A stretch of 64,000 nt of DNA from Marinobacter panjinensis (lineage in GTDB: Bacteria > Pseudomonadota > Gammaproteobacteria > Pseudomonadales > Oleiphilaceae): positions 248,001 through 312,000 of the forward strand of contig NZ_SZYH01000001.1 in assembly GCF_005298175.1 (NCBI RefSeq), written 5' to 3'. The notes beneath the pieces are model-generated. The model was not told where the DNA came from. It saw only the letters and a program-made list of their open reading frames with translations, and searched no databases. Numbering within the stretch: the stretch's first letter is position 1; each line of letters opens with the position of its first letter. Of the stretch, positions 8,597 to 19,962 are shown in pieces. Position numbers and translations under genes: made by a program.

Positions 8597-9586
8597 ATGC
8601 AGGATTTCAGTCTCCAGAAAGCACAGGTCTACACCGATTTCGGCGGTCTCAACGACTTGAAGACCCAGGCCCGGACCGACAAGAATGCGGCGCTGATGGA
8701 AGTGGCAAAGCAGTTCGAAGGTCTGTTCCTGTCGGAAATGGTCAAGTCCATGCGTAAGGCCGGCGATGTGTTTGCCGAGGGCAACTACCTGAACAGCCAG
8801 CAGTCAGAATTCTATCGCGAGATGTTCGACAGCCAGTTGAGTCTGACGCTCTCGCAAAAGCAGGGTACCGGCCTTTCTGAAGCCCTGGTCCGCCAGCTCA
8901 GCCGCCAGATTCCGGGCATGGATGAGCAGGGTGAGCCCATGGCGGCCCATAAGAAGGCACTGGCGGATTACGATCGCAGTCTGCCGGTACTGTCCCCGCG
9001 TTTGCCGGAGCAGGTGGAGAAGGTGAACCAGGTGGCCGAAGCTGCCGCGCCCGTAGCTGAACCGAAGACAAGTGCCGCGATGCCAGACCGGTTCGACTCG
9101 CCTGCACAGTTTGTACGGGAACTTCTGCCGGTGGCGGAGAAGGTAGCCGAGCAGAGCGGCATCAACCCCCGCCTGATGATTGCCCAGGCAGCGCTGGAAA
9201 CCGGCTGGGGCCGGCACATGATTGAAGGCGATGGTGGCGCGCCCAGTTTCAACCTGTTCGGTATCAAGGCGGACACCCGCTGGCAGGGCGACTCGGTAAA
9301 TATTGCTACCACCGAATTCCGGGAAGGCGTGCCGATGAACGAGCGGGCCGCCTTCCGCTCGTATCCGGACTATGAGTCGAGCTTCCGGGACTATGTGTCG
9401 TTCCTTGAATCCAATCCCCGCTACCGGGATGTCCTGGCCGCTGCGGACAACCCTGATGAGTTTGCCGACAGACTGCAGCAGGCCGGTTACGCCACCGATC
9501 CGAACTATGGCGCAAAGATTCGTCGCATCATGAACAACGACACCATGACAACGTTGTCCATGGGCTCCCGCGGGGCTGAGGAGTAA
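8597..9586 (+). CDS. flgJ: Flagellar rod-cap/peptidoglycan hydrolase FlgJ
   Basis: FlgJ caps the growing rod and opens the peptidoglycan. The 329-residue product has an N-terminal rod-binding domain (QFEGLFLSEMVKSMRKAG near residues 40-57). After a linker comes a C-terminal glucosaminidase domain from about residue 155, with the AQAALETGWGRHMI catalytic-Glu segment near 195 and SFNLFGIKAD after it. This two-domain form is usual for beta- and gammaproteobacteria. The ATG at 8597 sits directly after a GTG at 8594; I prefer the ATG. Confidence 0.94.
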   Translation: MQDFSLQKAQVYTDFGGLNDLKTQARTDKNAALMEVAKQFEGLFLSEMVKSMRKAGDVFAEGNYLNSQQSEFYREMFDSQLSLTLSQKQGTGLSEALVRQLSRQIPGMDEQGEPMAAHKKALADYDRSLPVLSPRLPEQVEKVNQVAEAAAPVAEPKTSAAMPDRFDSPAQFVRELLPVAEKVAEQSGINPRLMIAQAALETGWGRHMIEGDGGAPSFNLFGIKADTRWQGDSVNIATTEFREGVPMNERAAFRSYPDYESSFRDYVSFLESNPRYRDVLAAADNPDEFADRLQQAGYATDPNYGAKIRRIMNNDTMTTLSMGSRGAEE

Positions 9587-9591
9587 GGTTT

Positions 9592-11655
9592 ATGGCAGGG
9601 CTCATCAATATTGGCTTGACCGGTATCCTCGGACACCAGACGGCGCTGAACACCACCGGCAACAACATTACCAATGCCAACACGCCGGGCTATAGTCGCC
9701 AGGAGGTTCAGTTCGAAACCCAGGCGGCACAGCGTACCGGCGCCGGCTCGGTGGGCACCGGGGTTAATGTTACCGATATTCGCCGGTTGGCGAATGAATT
9801 CCTGACCCAGCAGGTCCGTGAAGACACCACGCTGTTCGGAGAACAGAAAACCCTCAATTCCGAGTTGTCACGGCTGGATAATCTGCTGGGTGGCGAGTCC
9901 ACCGGTCTCAGTAATGCGCTCAACAATTTCTTTGCCAGCCTGCAGAACGCCGCAGAGGACCCGGCCTCGCTGCCTCAGAGGCAACTGGTACTCAGTGAAG
10001 CGCAGCAGGTGGTCAACCGTTTTGAAGCCCTCAACCAGGAATTCGTTCAACAGCGGGAGTCGGTCAAGACCCAGATGGAGCAGGGCGTAAAAGACGCCAA
10101 TACGCTGCTCAAGAGTATTGCGGAACTGAACAATGCCATTTCTGAATCGCCGGGGCTGGCCCAGGGGCGCGAACCCAATGAACTGCTCGACAAGCGGGAC
10201 GAAAAACTCAGGCAGCTGTCAGAGCTGGTCAACATACGGGTGAGCCAGGCCGAGGGTAGTCAGGTGAATGTTTCCCTGAGCAACGGTCAGACTCTGGTCG
10301 TCGGCTCCCAGGCAGCGCAATTGGGCACTCGCGCGGATTCTGAAGATCCGTTGTCGCTGGAATTTACGCTGACGACCGGTGGCCGGACCCTGAACGTAGA
10401 CAGCCAGATCAACGGTGGCATGCTGGGTGGTTTGCGCCGGTTTGAGTCGGAAGGCCTGCAGCCTGCATTTCAGGAGCTTGGCAGGGTCGCCATAGCGCTG
10501 TCAGATACCCTGAACCACCAGCATGAAATCGGTATGGATCTTGAAGGTGATCTGGGCGGACTGTTCTTCAGCGACATCAACTCGGAAGCCGCGCAACGGA
10601 GCCGGGTGGTTGCCAATGCCAACAACGCGGCGCCCCAGAACGCACAACTGGCCGTCGAGATTATGGACAGTGCGGCTCTGCCTGCCGGAAGCTGGTCGTT
10701 GCAGTTTGGTGGCGATGGCCGCAACTTTGAACTGGTGGACCGGGCGACCGGCAAGGTGGTTAATCAGGGCCGCCTGCCGGACCCGGTGCAGTCTGAAATC
10801 TCCATGCCGGGTTTCAATATCCGTGTGGAAGGCGGCACCTTTAATGCGGGCGACAAGTTCCTGATCGAGCCCACACGCAACGCGGCCGCCAATATCGAAC
10901 TGAAACTCAGCCGCGAAGAGGACCTCGCGTTTGCCAGCCCGGTAAGGGCCGAAGGCGCTTCCGCGAATACTGGGGATGCCACCATCAACCAGGGCAAGAT
11001 GTTCGATGTGAGGGACCCGTTTACCAACTCGCTGCTCGGCAACTTCCGCCAGGAAGGCCAGCTTGATCCACCACTGGAAATTCGATTCCGTGAGGATGCG
11101 ATTAGTGGTGAGCTGGTTTACGACGTTTTTGACGCCAATGCGGCTCCGGGTGATCCACCGCTTATTGCCGGCGATGCTACGGGTACTCCACCAGTCAATG
11201 TGTTTCAGCCAGGCCAGTCCAACAAACTGTTCACCGAGGATCCACGATCTCCGGACTATTTCGGCTTCCAGTTCGAGATTTCAGGCAACCCGAGGCCTGG
11301 CGACGCTTTCAACATCGACTACAACACCAACGGCGTGTCGGATAACCGCAATGCGGAATTTCTGGCGGCTTTGGGAACAAAGAATACCCTCAATAACGGT
11401 AGCCAGAGTTTTGCAGAGGGCTACGCCGGCCTGGTTGAGGACATCGGCGTGAAGACCCGCCAGAGCCAGCTCGATAAAGACGCTGGCAAAACCCTGCTGG
11501 AACAGTCCAGTAACCAACGTGAATCGGTCTCCGGCGTCAACCTCGATGAGGAAGCCGGCAGACTGATCCAGTACCAGGCCGCCTATAACGCGTCCGCTCA
11601 GGTAATGAGCGTGGCCCAGGATTTGTTCAATACCCTGTTGCAGAGTTTTCGGTAA
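9592..11655 (+). CDS. flgK: Hook-filament junction protein FlgK (HAP1)
   Basis: FlgK is the first hook-associated protein and joins hook to filament. The 687-residue product has the N-terminal GLTGILGHQTALNTTGNNIT region and the ITNANTPGYSRQEVQFETQ motif. Its C-terminal helix has SGVNLDEEAGRLIQYQAAYN. The length is near the 683 residues I recall for Pseudomonas aeruginosa FlgK. It begins 5 bp after flgJ. Confidence 0.95.
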   Translation: MAGLINIGLTGILGHQTALNTTGNNITNANTPGYSRQEVQFETQAAQRTGAGSVGTGVNVTDIRRLANEFLTQQVREDTTLFGEQKTLNSELSRLDNLLGGESTGLSNALNNFFASLQNAAEDPASLPQRQLVLSEAQQVVNRFEALNQEFVQQRESVKTQMEQGVKDANTLLKSIAELNNAISESPGLAQGREPNELLDKRDEKLRQLSELVNIRVSQAEGSQVNVSLSNGQTLVVGSQAAQLGTRADSEDPLSLEFTLTTGGRTLNVDSQINGGMLGGLRRFESEGLQPAFQELGRVAIALSDTLNHQHEIGMDLEGDLGGLFFSDINSEAAQRSRVVANANNAAPQNAQLAVEIMDSAALPAGSWSLQFGGDGRNFELVDRATGKVVNQGRLPDPVQSEISMPGFNIRVEGGTFNAGDKFLIEPTRNAAANIELKLSREEDLAFASPVRAEGASANTGDATINQGKMFDVRDPFTNSLLGNFRQEGQLDPPLEIRFREDAISGELVYDVFDANAAPGDPPLIAGDATGTPPVNVFQPGQSNKLFTEDPRSPDYFGFQFEISGNPRPGDAFNIDYNTNGVSDNRNAEFLAALGTKNTLNNGSQSFAEGYAGLVEDIGVKTRQSQLDKDAGKTLLEQSSNQRESVSGVNLDEEAGRLIQYQAAYNASAQVMSVAQDLFNTLLQSFR

Positions 11656-11674
11656 CAGCGTGAGGTGATGTGAC

Positions 11675-12892
11675 ATGATCAGAATTTCATCACAACAGAT
11701 ATTCTCCGGCGGGATCAGCCGGCTGCAGGATCTGAACAGCAGTCTGAACCAGACCCAGGAGCAGATCTCGACGGGCAAAAGGGTCAACAAGCCATCGGAC
11801 GACCCCGTTGCTGCCGCCCGTATTCTCAAGCTGGACCAGGAGCTGTCGCGGAATGAAACCTACCAGCGTAATGCCGGCCTGGCGGAGAACCGTCTGCAGC
11901 AGGAAGAGAGCACACTGGCAAGCTCGGTGGACATCGTTCAGCGGGTGCGTGAGCTTACGGTGCAGGCGGGTAACGGCTCGCTGTCTGCCAATGATCGCAA
12001 GTCGATTTCCTCGGAGATCAAGGAACGTCTGGGACAACTGGCGGAAATCACCAACACAAAGGATGCCTCCGGTGAGTACATATTCAGCGGATTCCAGGGT
12101 ACAACGGCCGCGTTTGCCAAAGATGCCTCCGGGAGCTGGGTGTATCAGGGCGATGAGGGTCAGCGTGTACTGGAGATAGACGATGGTGTGACGGTGCCCA
12201 TCAGCGACCATGGCAAGGGCATATACGCCTCCATTCCCAGGGCTACGTTCGGTGAAAGTGACCCCGGCAATGCCCCCGATGCGAGGATCGATGGTGTTCA
12301 GGTTGTCGATAACGGCGCATTCTCGACCGTGTCGCCGGACGACATTATCATTACAGTTGATACCGTGGCCGGGGTTAGAACGGTCAGTGCGCAAAACAGC
12401 CGTACTGGCGATCCGCTGACTGTTACGCCAGCAACCTATACCAGTGGGGAATCTTTTGAAATTGCAGGGGTTCAGGCCACCATTACCGATGCCGACGATG
12501 GTAACGAGTTCACCATCCGTGCAGGGGAAAAACAGTCGGTGTTTGCCACCATCGAAAACCTGATCGATGGCCTGGATAACATCGACAAGGGCTCACCGGC
12601 TGGCCAGGCAGCCTACGATGACCTGATTGCCAGCTCACTGCAGAATCTGGACAACGCCCAGGAAAGCATTGTGCAGAAGCAGACCGAACTGGGCGGGCGC
12701 CTGAACGCAGTGGAGTCCACCAAGTCGTTCCTGGAGGATTCGTCGGTATACAGCGAGGAGATTCGCTCTGAACTGCAGGATGTGGACTACGCCGAGGCCA
12801 TCAGCAACCTGAGCTTCCAGAGCTTCGTGTTGCAGGCAGCGCAGCAGTCGTTTGCCCAGGTGTCCAGGCTTTCATTGTTTGACCGTCTGTAA
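11675..12892 (+). CDS. flgL: Hook-filament junction protein FlgL (HAP3)
   Basis: FlgL sits between FlgK and flagellin. The 405-residue protein has flagellin-like terminal helices: the N-terminal IRISSQQIFSGGISRLQDLN with STGKRVNKPSDDPVAAARIL, and the C-terminal YAEAISNLSFQSFVLQAAQQ. It follows flgK by 19 bp and is the last flagellar gene here. No flagellin gene follows; tRNA-Leu and a sulfatase do. Confidence 0.95.
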   Translation: MIRISSQQIFSGGISRLQDLNSSLNQTQEQISTGKRVNKPSDDPVAAARILKLDQELSRNETYQRNAGLAENRLQQEESTLASSVDIVQRVRELTVQAGNGSLSANDRKSISSEIKERLGQLAEITNTKDASGEYIFSGFQGTTAAFAKDASGSWVYQGDEGQRVLEIDDGVTVPISDHGKGIYASIPRATFGESDPGNAPDARIDGVQVVDNGAFSTVSPDDIIITVDTVAGVRTVSAQNSRTGDPLTVTPATYTSGESFEIAGVQATITDADDGNEFTIRAGEKQSVFATIENLIDGLDNIDKGSPAGQAAYDDLIASSLQNLDNAQESIVQKQTELGGRLNAVESTKSFLEDSSVYSEEIRSELQDVDYAEAISNLSFQSFVLQAAQQSFAQVSRLSLFDRL

Positions 12893-12901
12893 GAAAAGCC
12901 T

Positions 12902-12936
12902 GCCGGAACAAGGAAGTCCGGCACTTGTTATTGCTT
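12902..12936 (+). terminator. Putative terminator after flgL
   Basis: GCCGGA at 12902-12907 and TCCGGC at 12917-12922 form a 6-bp stem 10 bp after the flgL stop. A mixed T-rich stretch follows. The stem is short, so termination may be partial. Confidence 0.4.
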
Positions 12937-12958
12937 TCAGGTTCAACCTCAGTATAAT
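12931..12958 (+). promoter_or_regulatory. Sigma-70 promoter of tRNA-Leu
   Basis: TTGCTT at 12931-12936 and a perfect TATAAT at 12953-12958 are separated by 16 bp and lie 17 bp before the tRNA 5' end. Confidence 0.65.
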
Positions 12959-12975
12959 TCCCAGCACTCTCCGAT

Positions 12976-13062
12976 GGCGGCGTGGTGAAATTGGTAGACA
13001 CGACGGATTCAAAATCCGTTGGGGTAAAACCCGTGGCGGTTCGAGTCCGCCCGCCGCTACCA
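12976..13062 (+). tRNA. tRNA-Leu (CAA)
   Basis: The 87-nt gene folds with a 7-bp acceptor stem (first pair G-U) and the class II D-loop sequence GAAATTGGTAGAC. The anticodon stem-loop ACGGA-TTCAAAA-TCCGT gives anticodon CAA (UUG codons). A long variable arm (TGGGGTAAAACCCG), a GGTTCGAGTCC T arm and an encoded CCA complete it. It sits between flgL and a sulfatase gene, a position where accessory DNA is often inserted. Confidence 0.95.
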
Positions 13063-13321
13063 TCTTATCTTATCCTAATCATCCCAAGTTGAACAAAAAG
13101 CCCCGCGTGACGGTAGGTTAGGGGTAGACCCACTACTCGATATTGATGTGCCCCCCAGTCTTTAATCCAACCGGAAATTTGGCAAAGTAGACGGCCTAAT
13201 CTAGGATTATGCTTGTGGTTTGGGAATAGGACGTTCCTGACTGAATAGTAGCCATCACGGCTTGAGGATGTCATTCGGCAGTGTCGGAGAACGGCGGCTG
13301 TTTGAAATCAGGAGATTTGTG

Positions 13322-14944
13322 ATGGTTATTCAGTTAGAAAGATCCGCGAGATTGATAATGGGACTTGCCGCAGGTCTGGCGCTTTCGGTAAGTTCGCTGG
13401 CTCAGGGAGCTGAGGGAGAGAAACCTAACATACTCGTCATCTGGGGCGACGATATTGGTATATGGAACATCAGCCACAATAACCGTGGCATGATGGGCTA
13501 CACCACCCCTAGTATCGACCGCATTGCCGACGAAGGTATCGCCTTCACGGACTATTATGGCCAGCAGTCCTGCACGGCTGGCCGTGCCGCTTTTGTTGGT
13601 GGTACAAGCCCGGTTCGCACCGGCATGACCAAGGTCGGTTTGCCTGGAGCTCAGGAGGGCTGGCAGGAATCAGATATCACCATTGCGGCGGTTATGAAGT
13701 CTCTTGGCTACGCCACCGGTCAGTTCGGTAAAAACCACTTCGGTGATCGGGATGAACACCTGCCCACCAACCATGGTTTCGACGAATTCTTCGGAAACCT
13801 TTATCACCTGAATGCGGAAGAAGAGCCGGAGCATCGCGACTACCCGAGCGACTACGTGCTCCCCAGCGGGGAAACCTTCGAAGAAAAGTGGGGGCCACGG
13901 GGTGTACTTAAAGCGACCGCTAACGACGACGGCACGCAAGACATTGAAAATACGGGTCCGCTCACCAGAAAACGGATGGAGACCGTTGATGAGGAAACGC
14001 TTGAGGCTGCCAAAGACTTCATCAAGCGCCAACACGAAGCCGGCAAGCCCTTTTTCGCCTGGTGGAACGCGACTCGCATGCACTTTCGAACCCACGTCAA
14101 AGACGAGCATACTGGCATAAGCGGGGCGAGCGGCAACGAGTACCACGACGGTATGGTTGAACACGACCGGCATGTGGGCGAACTGCTGGATCACCTCGAC
14201 GAGCTGGGTATCGCCGACAATACAATCGTGTTCTATTCAACCGATAACGGTCCGCATTACAACACCTGGCCAGACGCCGGCACCACACCGTTCCGTAGTG
14301 AAAAGAACTCGAACTGGGAGGGTGCATACCGCGTTCCCGCCTTTGTACGTTGGCCAGGAGAGTTCCCTGCCGGCACTACCATTAACGGCCTCGTCGCCCA
14401 CGAAGACTGGATGGCCACATTTGCCGCTGCTGCGGGCAAGGATGACTTGAAGGAAGACCTGCTTGATGGCTATGAGGCAATCGGCCGGGAGTATAAAAGC
14501 CACCTCGACGGATACGATATGACCGAGTATCTGTCCAAGGCAGGCAGCTTCGAAACCATCAATGACGATATCGCGGCCTCCCCACGCAAAGAGTTCTGGT
14601 ACTTCAACGATGACGGCGAGATGGTCGCCATCCGTCTGGCCGACTGGAAGGCCGTGTTCTATGAGAACCGCGGAGAGGCCTTTGAGGTCTGGCGCGAGCC
14701 GTTTACAGAGCTGCGTGTGCCGCTGCTATTCAATCTTCGCCGTGACCCGTTCGAAAAGGCGCAGCATAACTCGAATACCTACAACGACTGGTTCCTGGAT
14801 CACTCATTTGTTCTCGTGCCGATGCAGGCAGCTGCGGCCAGGTATGCGCAGACATTTATCGACTACCCGCCGAGTCAGAAGCCCGGTTCATTTAATCTTG
14901 AGGGGATTGTCGAGAAACTCAAGGAGACAAGTGGGGCGCGATGA
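13322..14944 (+). CDS. Secreted formylglycine-type sulfatase (arylsulfatase family)
   Basis: The 540-residue precursor has a basic N-terminus, a hydrophobic core and a likely signal peptidase site near residues 28-32 (SLAQGA before EG), so the enzyme is probably periplasmic. The alkaline-phosphatase-fold metal site begins at WGDDIG (Asp43, Asp44). CTAGR at residues 84-88 is the Cys-type sulfatase motif in which Cys84 would be converted to formylglycine. A second metal and substrate segment is STDNGPHYNTW. I chose the ATG at 13322, which has an AGGAG site, over an upstream in-frame ATG with no ribosome-binding site. The substrate is unknown, and no sulfatase-maturing enzyme gene is nearby. The gene stands alone between tRNA-Leu and queA, as an acquired gene might. 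Confidence 0.88.
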   Translation: MVIQLERSARLIMGLAAGLALSVSSLAQGAEGEKPNILVIWGDDIGIWNISHNNRGMMGYTTPSIDRIADEGIAFTDYYGQQSCTAGRAAFVGGTSPVRTGMTKVGLPGAQEGWQESDITIAAVMKSLGYATGQFGKNHFGDRDEHLPTNHGFDEFFGNLYHLNAEEEPEHRDYPSDYVLPSGETFEEKWGPRGVLKATANDDGTQDIENTGPLTRKRMETVDEETLEAAKDFIKRQHEAGKPFFAWWNATRMHFRTHVKDEHTGISGASGNEYHDGMVEHDRHVGELLDHLDELGIADNTIVFYSTDNGPHYNTWPDAGTTPFRSEKNSNWEGAYRVPAFVRWPGEFPAGTTINGLVAHEDWMATFAAAAGKDDLKEDLLDGYEAIGREYKSHLDGYDMTEYLSKAGSFETINDDIAASPRKEFWYFNDDGEMVAIRLADWKAVFYENRGEAFEVWREPFTELRVPLLFNLRRDPFEKAQHNSNTYNDWFLDHSFVLVPMQAAAARYAQTFIDYPPSQKPGSFNLEGIVEKLKETSGAR

Positions 14945-15363
14945 TTCGTTAGCCCCCTATGGCGCGCCTGGCACCCTTGGGGTCAGGCGCGCCTCTTGCA
15001 AATTAACTAAGGAGGCATCTTCGTCATTCTTCATGTGGGTGAAGGTGGTCTTGCAGAAGTCAATGTCACCGGCAATGATGTGGTCAATCTGCAAAGTAGT
15101 GGCCATCATGGGACACTCGTATTCATCGTTCCACCCTCGCATCAAAAGAAGTGTGGTAACATTATGCCCAAGGGTTCGACACCATTCGTGAGGATGAGGC
15201 ACAGGCAAAGCTCCTGGTCAAATTTTCAGCAAGAATAACCGTGTATACCCTCTTGTACATCTGGAATCTTTGATCCCCTAAGTACTTGTTTTTGAACCGC
15301 GGTGAGGGTCCTCCCGCCACCACTTACAAGCCGCACAACGCGGTGCCGTGAACAGTCCATCCA
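14945..15363. other. Intergenic region, no confident gene
   Basis: About 420 bp separate the sulfatase and queA. It starts with the 14961-14993 hairpin. A minus-strand frame of 83 codons (14957-15208) has a TTG start after an AGGAGC site, but its 3' end runs through the hairpin and I recognise no family, so I do not call it a gene. The rest looks non-coding and may be decayed accessory DNA. The queA promoter should be here, but I see no clear -35/-10 pair. Confidence 0.4.
14961..14993 (+). terminator. Hairpin terminator after sulfatase gene
   Basis: GGCGCGCCTG at 14961-14970 and CAGGCGCGCC at 14984-14993 form a perfect 10-bp GC-rich stem. The 13-base loop itself holds ACCC/GGGT. No clear T-run follows, so it may stall or protect the transcript end rather than act as a classic intrinsic terminator. 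Confidence 0.5.
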
Positions 15364-17588
<2,225 letters not shown>

Positions 17589-17647
17589 CGGCGGGCATAG
17601 CCGGTTCCAAACCGCTACTGAACTTTTCTTAAAAACGGAGATAATCA

Positions 17648-18010
17648 ATGAAATCGATCAAGTTACTTGTTGCTGCACTCTTTGCTGCTATGCCGGCACT
17701 GGCCATGGCGCAGGATCCCGGTGCCGGTGGCATGGGTGTGATGGGGCAGGTGATTTTCTTTGCCGGCTTTATCCTGATTTTCTACTTCCTGATCTGGCGC
17801 CCGCAGTCCAAGCGTGCGAAAGAGCATAAAGCGTTGATGTCCGGTCTGAACAAGGGTGATGAGGTGGTTACCTCTGGCGGCGTCGCCGGCAAGATCACCA
17901 AGGTTACCGACGACTTTATCGTGGTTGAAATTGCCGACAACGTTGAAGTCAAGGTTCAGAAAGTTGCTGTTGCAGCGGCACTTCCGAAAGGAACTCTGAA
18001 GGACATCTGA
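17648..18010 (+). CDS. yajC: Sec translocon accessory protein YajC
   Basis: YajC is a small inner-membrane protein that associates with SecD and SecF. The 120-residue product has an N-terminal hydrophobic segment resembling a signal sequence (ending MPALAMAQ). A single membrane span follows (VIFFAGFILIFYFLIWRPQS), then a cytosolic domain with MSGLNKGDEVVTSGGVAGKI. Position directly before secD is diagnostic. Confidence 0.95.
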   Translation: MKSIKLLVAALFAAMPALAMAQDPGAGGMGVMGQVIFFAGFILIFYFLIWRPQSKRAKEHKALMSGLNKGDEVVTSGGVAGKITKVTDDFIVVEIADNVEVKVQKVAVAAALPKGTLKDI

Positions 18011-18055
18011 GCCGGCGTTTTACTCAGGTCTGAATTTGCCAAGCTGAAACATCAC

Positions 18056-18075
18056 AGCCGGCCCGTTGGCCGGCT
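18056..18075 (+). terminator. Intra-operon hairpin between yajC and secD
   Basis: AGCCGGCC at 18056-18063 and GGCCGGCT at 18068-18075 form an 8-bp perfect stem with a 4-base loop. It ends 12 bp before the secD ATG and is not followed by a T-run. It may attenuate transcription, protect the message or modulate secD translation. Confidence 0.4.
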
Positions 18076-18087
18076 TAAAGGGACCCC

Positions 18088-19962
18088 ATGCTGAACAAGT
18101 ATCCGCTCTGGAAAAACCTCGTTATCGTCATCGCACTGGTGATCGGTTTCATCTACGCCCTGCCTAATGTTTTCCCCGATGATTACGCCGTACAGATCAC
18201 CGGTGCGCGCAGTAGCACCGAGGTCAACCAGCGGATTCTGGAAAGGGCCGTTGACGCGCTTGAGGCGAAGGGGATTGCCGTCAAGGAATCCGAGCTTCAG
18301 GATCGCGATGCCCTGATCCGACTGAATGATGCCGAATCCCAGCTGCGGGCCAGGCCGGTCGTCCAGGATGCGCTCGGCAGGGACTACCTGGTAGCCCTGA
18401 ACATGGCGCCGTCTACCCCGGAATGGCTGAAAAGCCTTGGTGCCGGGCCCATGAAGCTGGGTCTCGATCTTCGCGGTGGTGTTCACTTTCTGCTGGAAGT
18501 GGATATGGAAACCGCGGTTGAGCAGCGTCTTGAGGCCATCTCCAGCCAGATCAAGCGTGAATTGCGGGAAGAGCGCGTGCGCTATCGTGGCGGTGACCTG
18601 GAGGGCGACAATTCCATCGTTCTGACCTTCCGGGATGAAGAGTCCCGCAGCGAGGCCTTCTCACTCATTCGCGACCAGTACAACCAGTTTCTTCTGGACG
18701 AAGAGAGTGAGGAAGGCGAATACCGCCTGGTACTCACCATATCGGAAGCCGAGGTCAAGTCGATCCAGGATTACGCCCTGCAACAGAACCTCACCACTAT
18801 CCGTAACCGGGTGAACGAACTGGGGGTTGCAGAACCTCTGGTGCAGCGCCAGGGTGCTGACCGGATTATCGTGGAGTTGCCTGGTGTCCAGGACACCGCC
18901 GCCGCAAAGCGTGTGCTTGGTGCCACCGCAAACCTGGAGTTCCGTCTTGAAGCACGCCAGGACGCACCGGCCGCAACAACCGAAACCTACGAGTTCCGGG
19001 ACAACCCCAACCGCGAGGCTCGCCTGGAGCGGGATATTATCGCAACCGGCGACAACGTCTCCAACGCGCAGCAGGCGTTCGATGAGAATGGCCAGCCCCA
19101 GGTGAATATCACCATGGACTCTGTCGGCGGTGATCTGATGAACCGGGCTACCCGGAACGCCATTGGCCGTCGAATGGCGGTGCTGTTCATCGAATACCGA
19201 ACGGAAACCGAAGAAGTGGTTGTGGATGGCGAAACCCGCACCGTCGACAATCGGGTTGTGGAAAAGGGCATTATCAGTCTGGCCACTGTTCAGTCCGCGC
19301 TGGGAAGCAGTTTCCGGATTACCGGTCTCGATTCCATCCCGGAAGCTTCGGAACTGGCGCTGTTGCTGCGGGCTGGGGCACTAGCGGCTCCGATGTACTT
19401 CGTGCAGGAGCGCACCATTGGCCCAAGCCTGGGCCAGAAGAACATTGATGCCGGCATGATGTCCGTGCTGCTCGGCTTTGTCCTGGTGCTCTGCTACATG
19501 GTGGTCTACTACCGTGGCTTCGGCATGATTGCCAATGTGGCACTTACGCTCAACCTGATGCTGCTCATTGCCTGCATGTCGATACTCTCCGCAACCCTGA
19601 CCCTGCCGGGTATCGCCGGTATTGTGCTGACGGTGGGTATGGCTGTTGACGCCAACGTGCTTATCTTTGAACGCATAAAGGAAGAGCTGAAGGCGGGCGC
19701 TCCGCCCCAATTGGCCATAAATTCCGGTTATTCCAGGGCCTTTGTATCGATTTTCGATGCCAACATCACCACCTTGCTGGTGGCGGTGATCCTGTTCGCC
19801 ATGGGTTCCGGCCCGGTGAAAGGGTTCGCGGTGACGCTGTCGATCGGTATTCTCACGTCGATGTTCTCCGGGCTGATGGTCAGTCGTAGCATCGTAAATC
19901 TTGTATACGGCGGTCGAAAGGTCGAAAAACTGTCGATCGGAGGGAAACTGGCCAATGTCTGA
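18088..19962 (+). CDS. secD: Protein translocase subunit SecD
   Basis: SecD works with SecF as a proton-driven RND-type motor that completes protein export on the periplasmic side. The 624-residue product has TM1 at about residues 10-30 and a large periplasmic region starting with the LGLDLRGGVHFLLEVD motif. A block of five further spans covers about residues 455-605, including GMAVDANVLIFERIKEEL, the conserved TM4 region. It overlaps secF by 8 bp. Confidence 0.97.
   Translation: MLNKYPLWKNLVIVIALVIGFIYALPNVFPDDYAVQITGARSSTEVNQRILERAVDALEAKGIAVKESELQDRDALIRLNDAESQLRARPVVQDALGRDYLVALNMAPSTPEWLKSLGAGPMKLGLDLRGGVHFLLEVDMETAVEQRLEAISSQIKRELREERVRYRGGDLEGDNSIVLTFRDEESRSEAFSLIRDQYNQFLLDEESEEGEYRLVLTISEAEVKSIQDYALQQNLTTIRNRVNELGVAEPLVQRQGADRIIVELPGVQDTAAAKRVLGATANLEFRLEARQDAPAATTETYEFRDNPNREARLERDIIATGDNVSNAQQAFDENGQPQVNITMDSVGGDLMNRATRNAIGRRMAVLFIEYRTETEEVVVDGETRTVDNRVVEKGIISLATVQSALGSSFRITGLDSIPEASELALLLRAGALAAPMYFVQERTIGPSLGQKNIDAGMMSVLLGFVLVLCYMVVYYRGFGMIANVALTLNLMLLIACMSILSATLTLPGIAGIVLTVGMAVDANVLIFERIKEELKAGAPPQLAINSGYSRAFVSIFDANITTLLVAVILFAMGSGPVKGFAVTLSIGILTSMFSGLMVSRSIVNLVYGGRKVEKLSIGGKLANV

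Noticed and set aside
14957..15208. 83-codon minus-strand frame downstream of the sulfatase gene
   Set aside because: It has a TTG start with an AGGAGC site, but the 3' end runs through the terminator hairpin and no family is recognisable; kept only as a note in the intergenic entry.
15299..15325. Possible attachment-site copy of the tRNA-Leu 3' end
   Set aside because: Only 19 of 27 bases match and both stretches are GC-rich, so chance similarity is likely; mentioned only as a weak hint.
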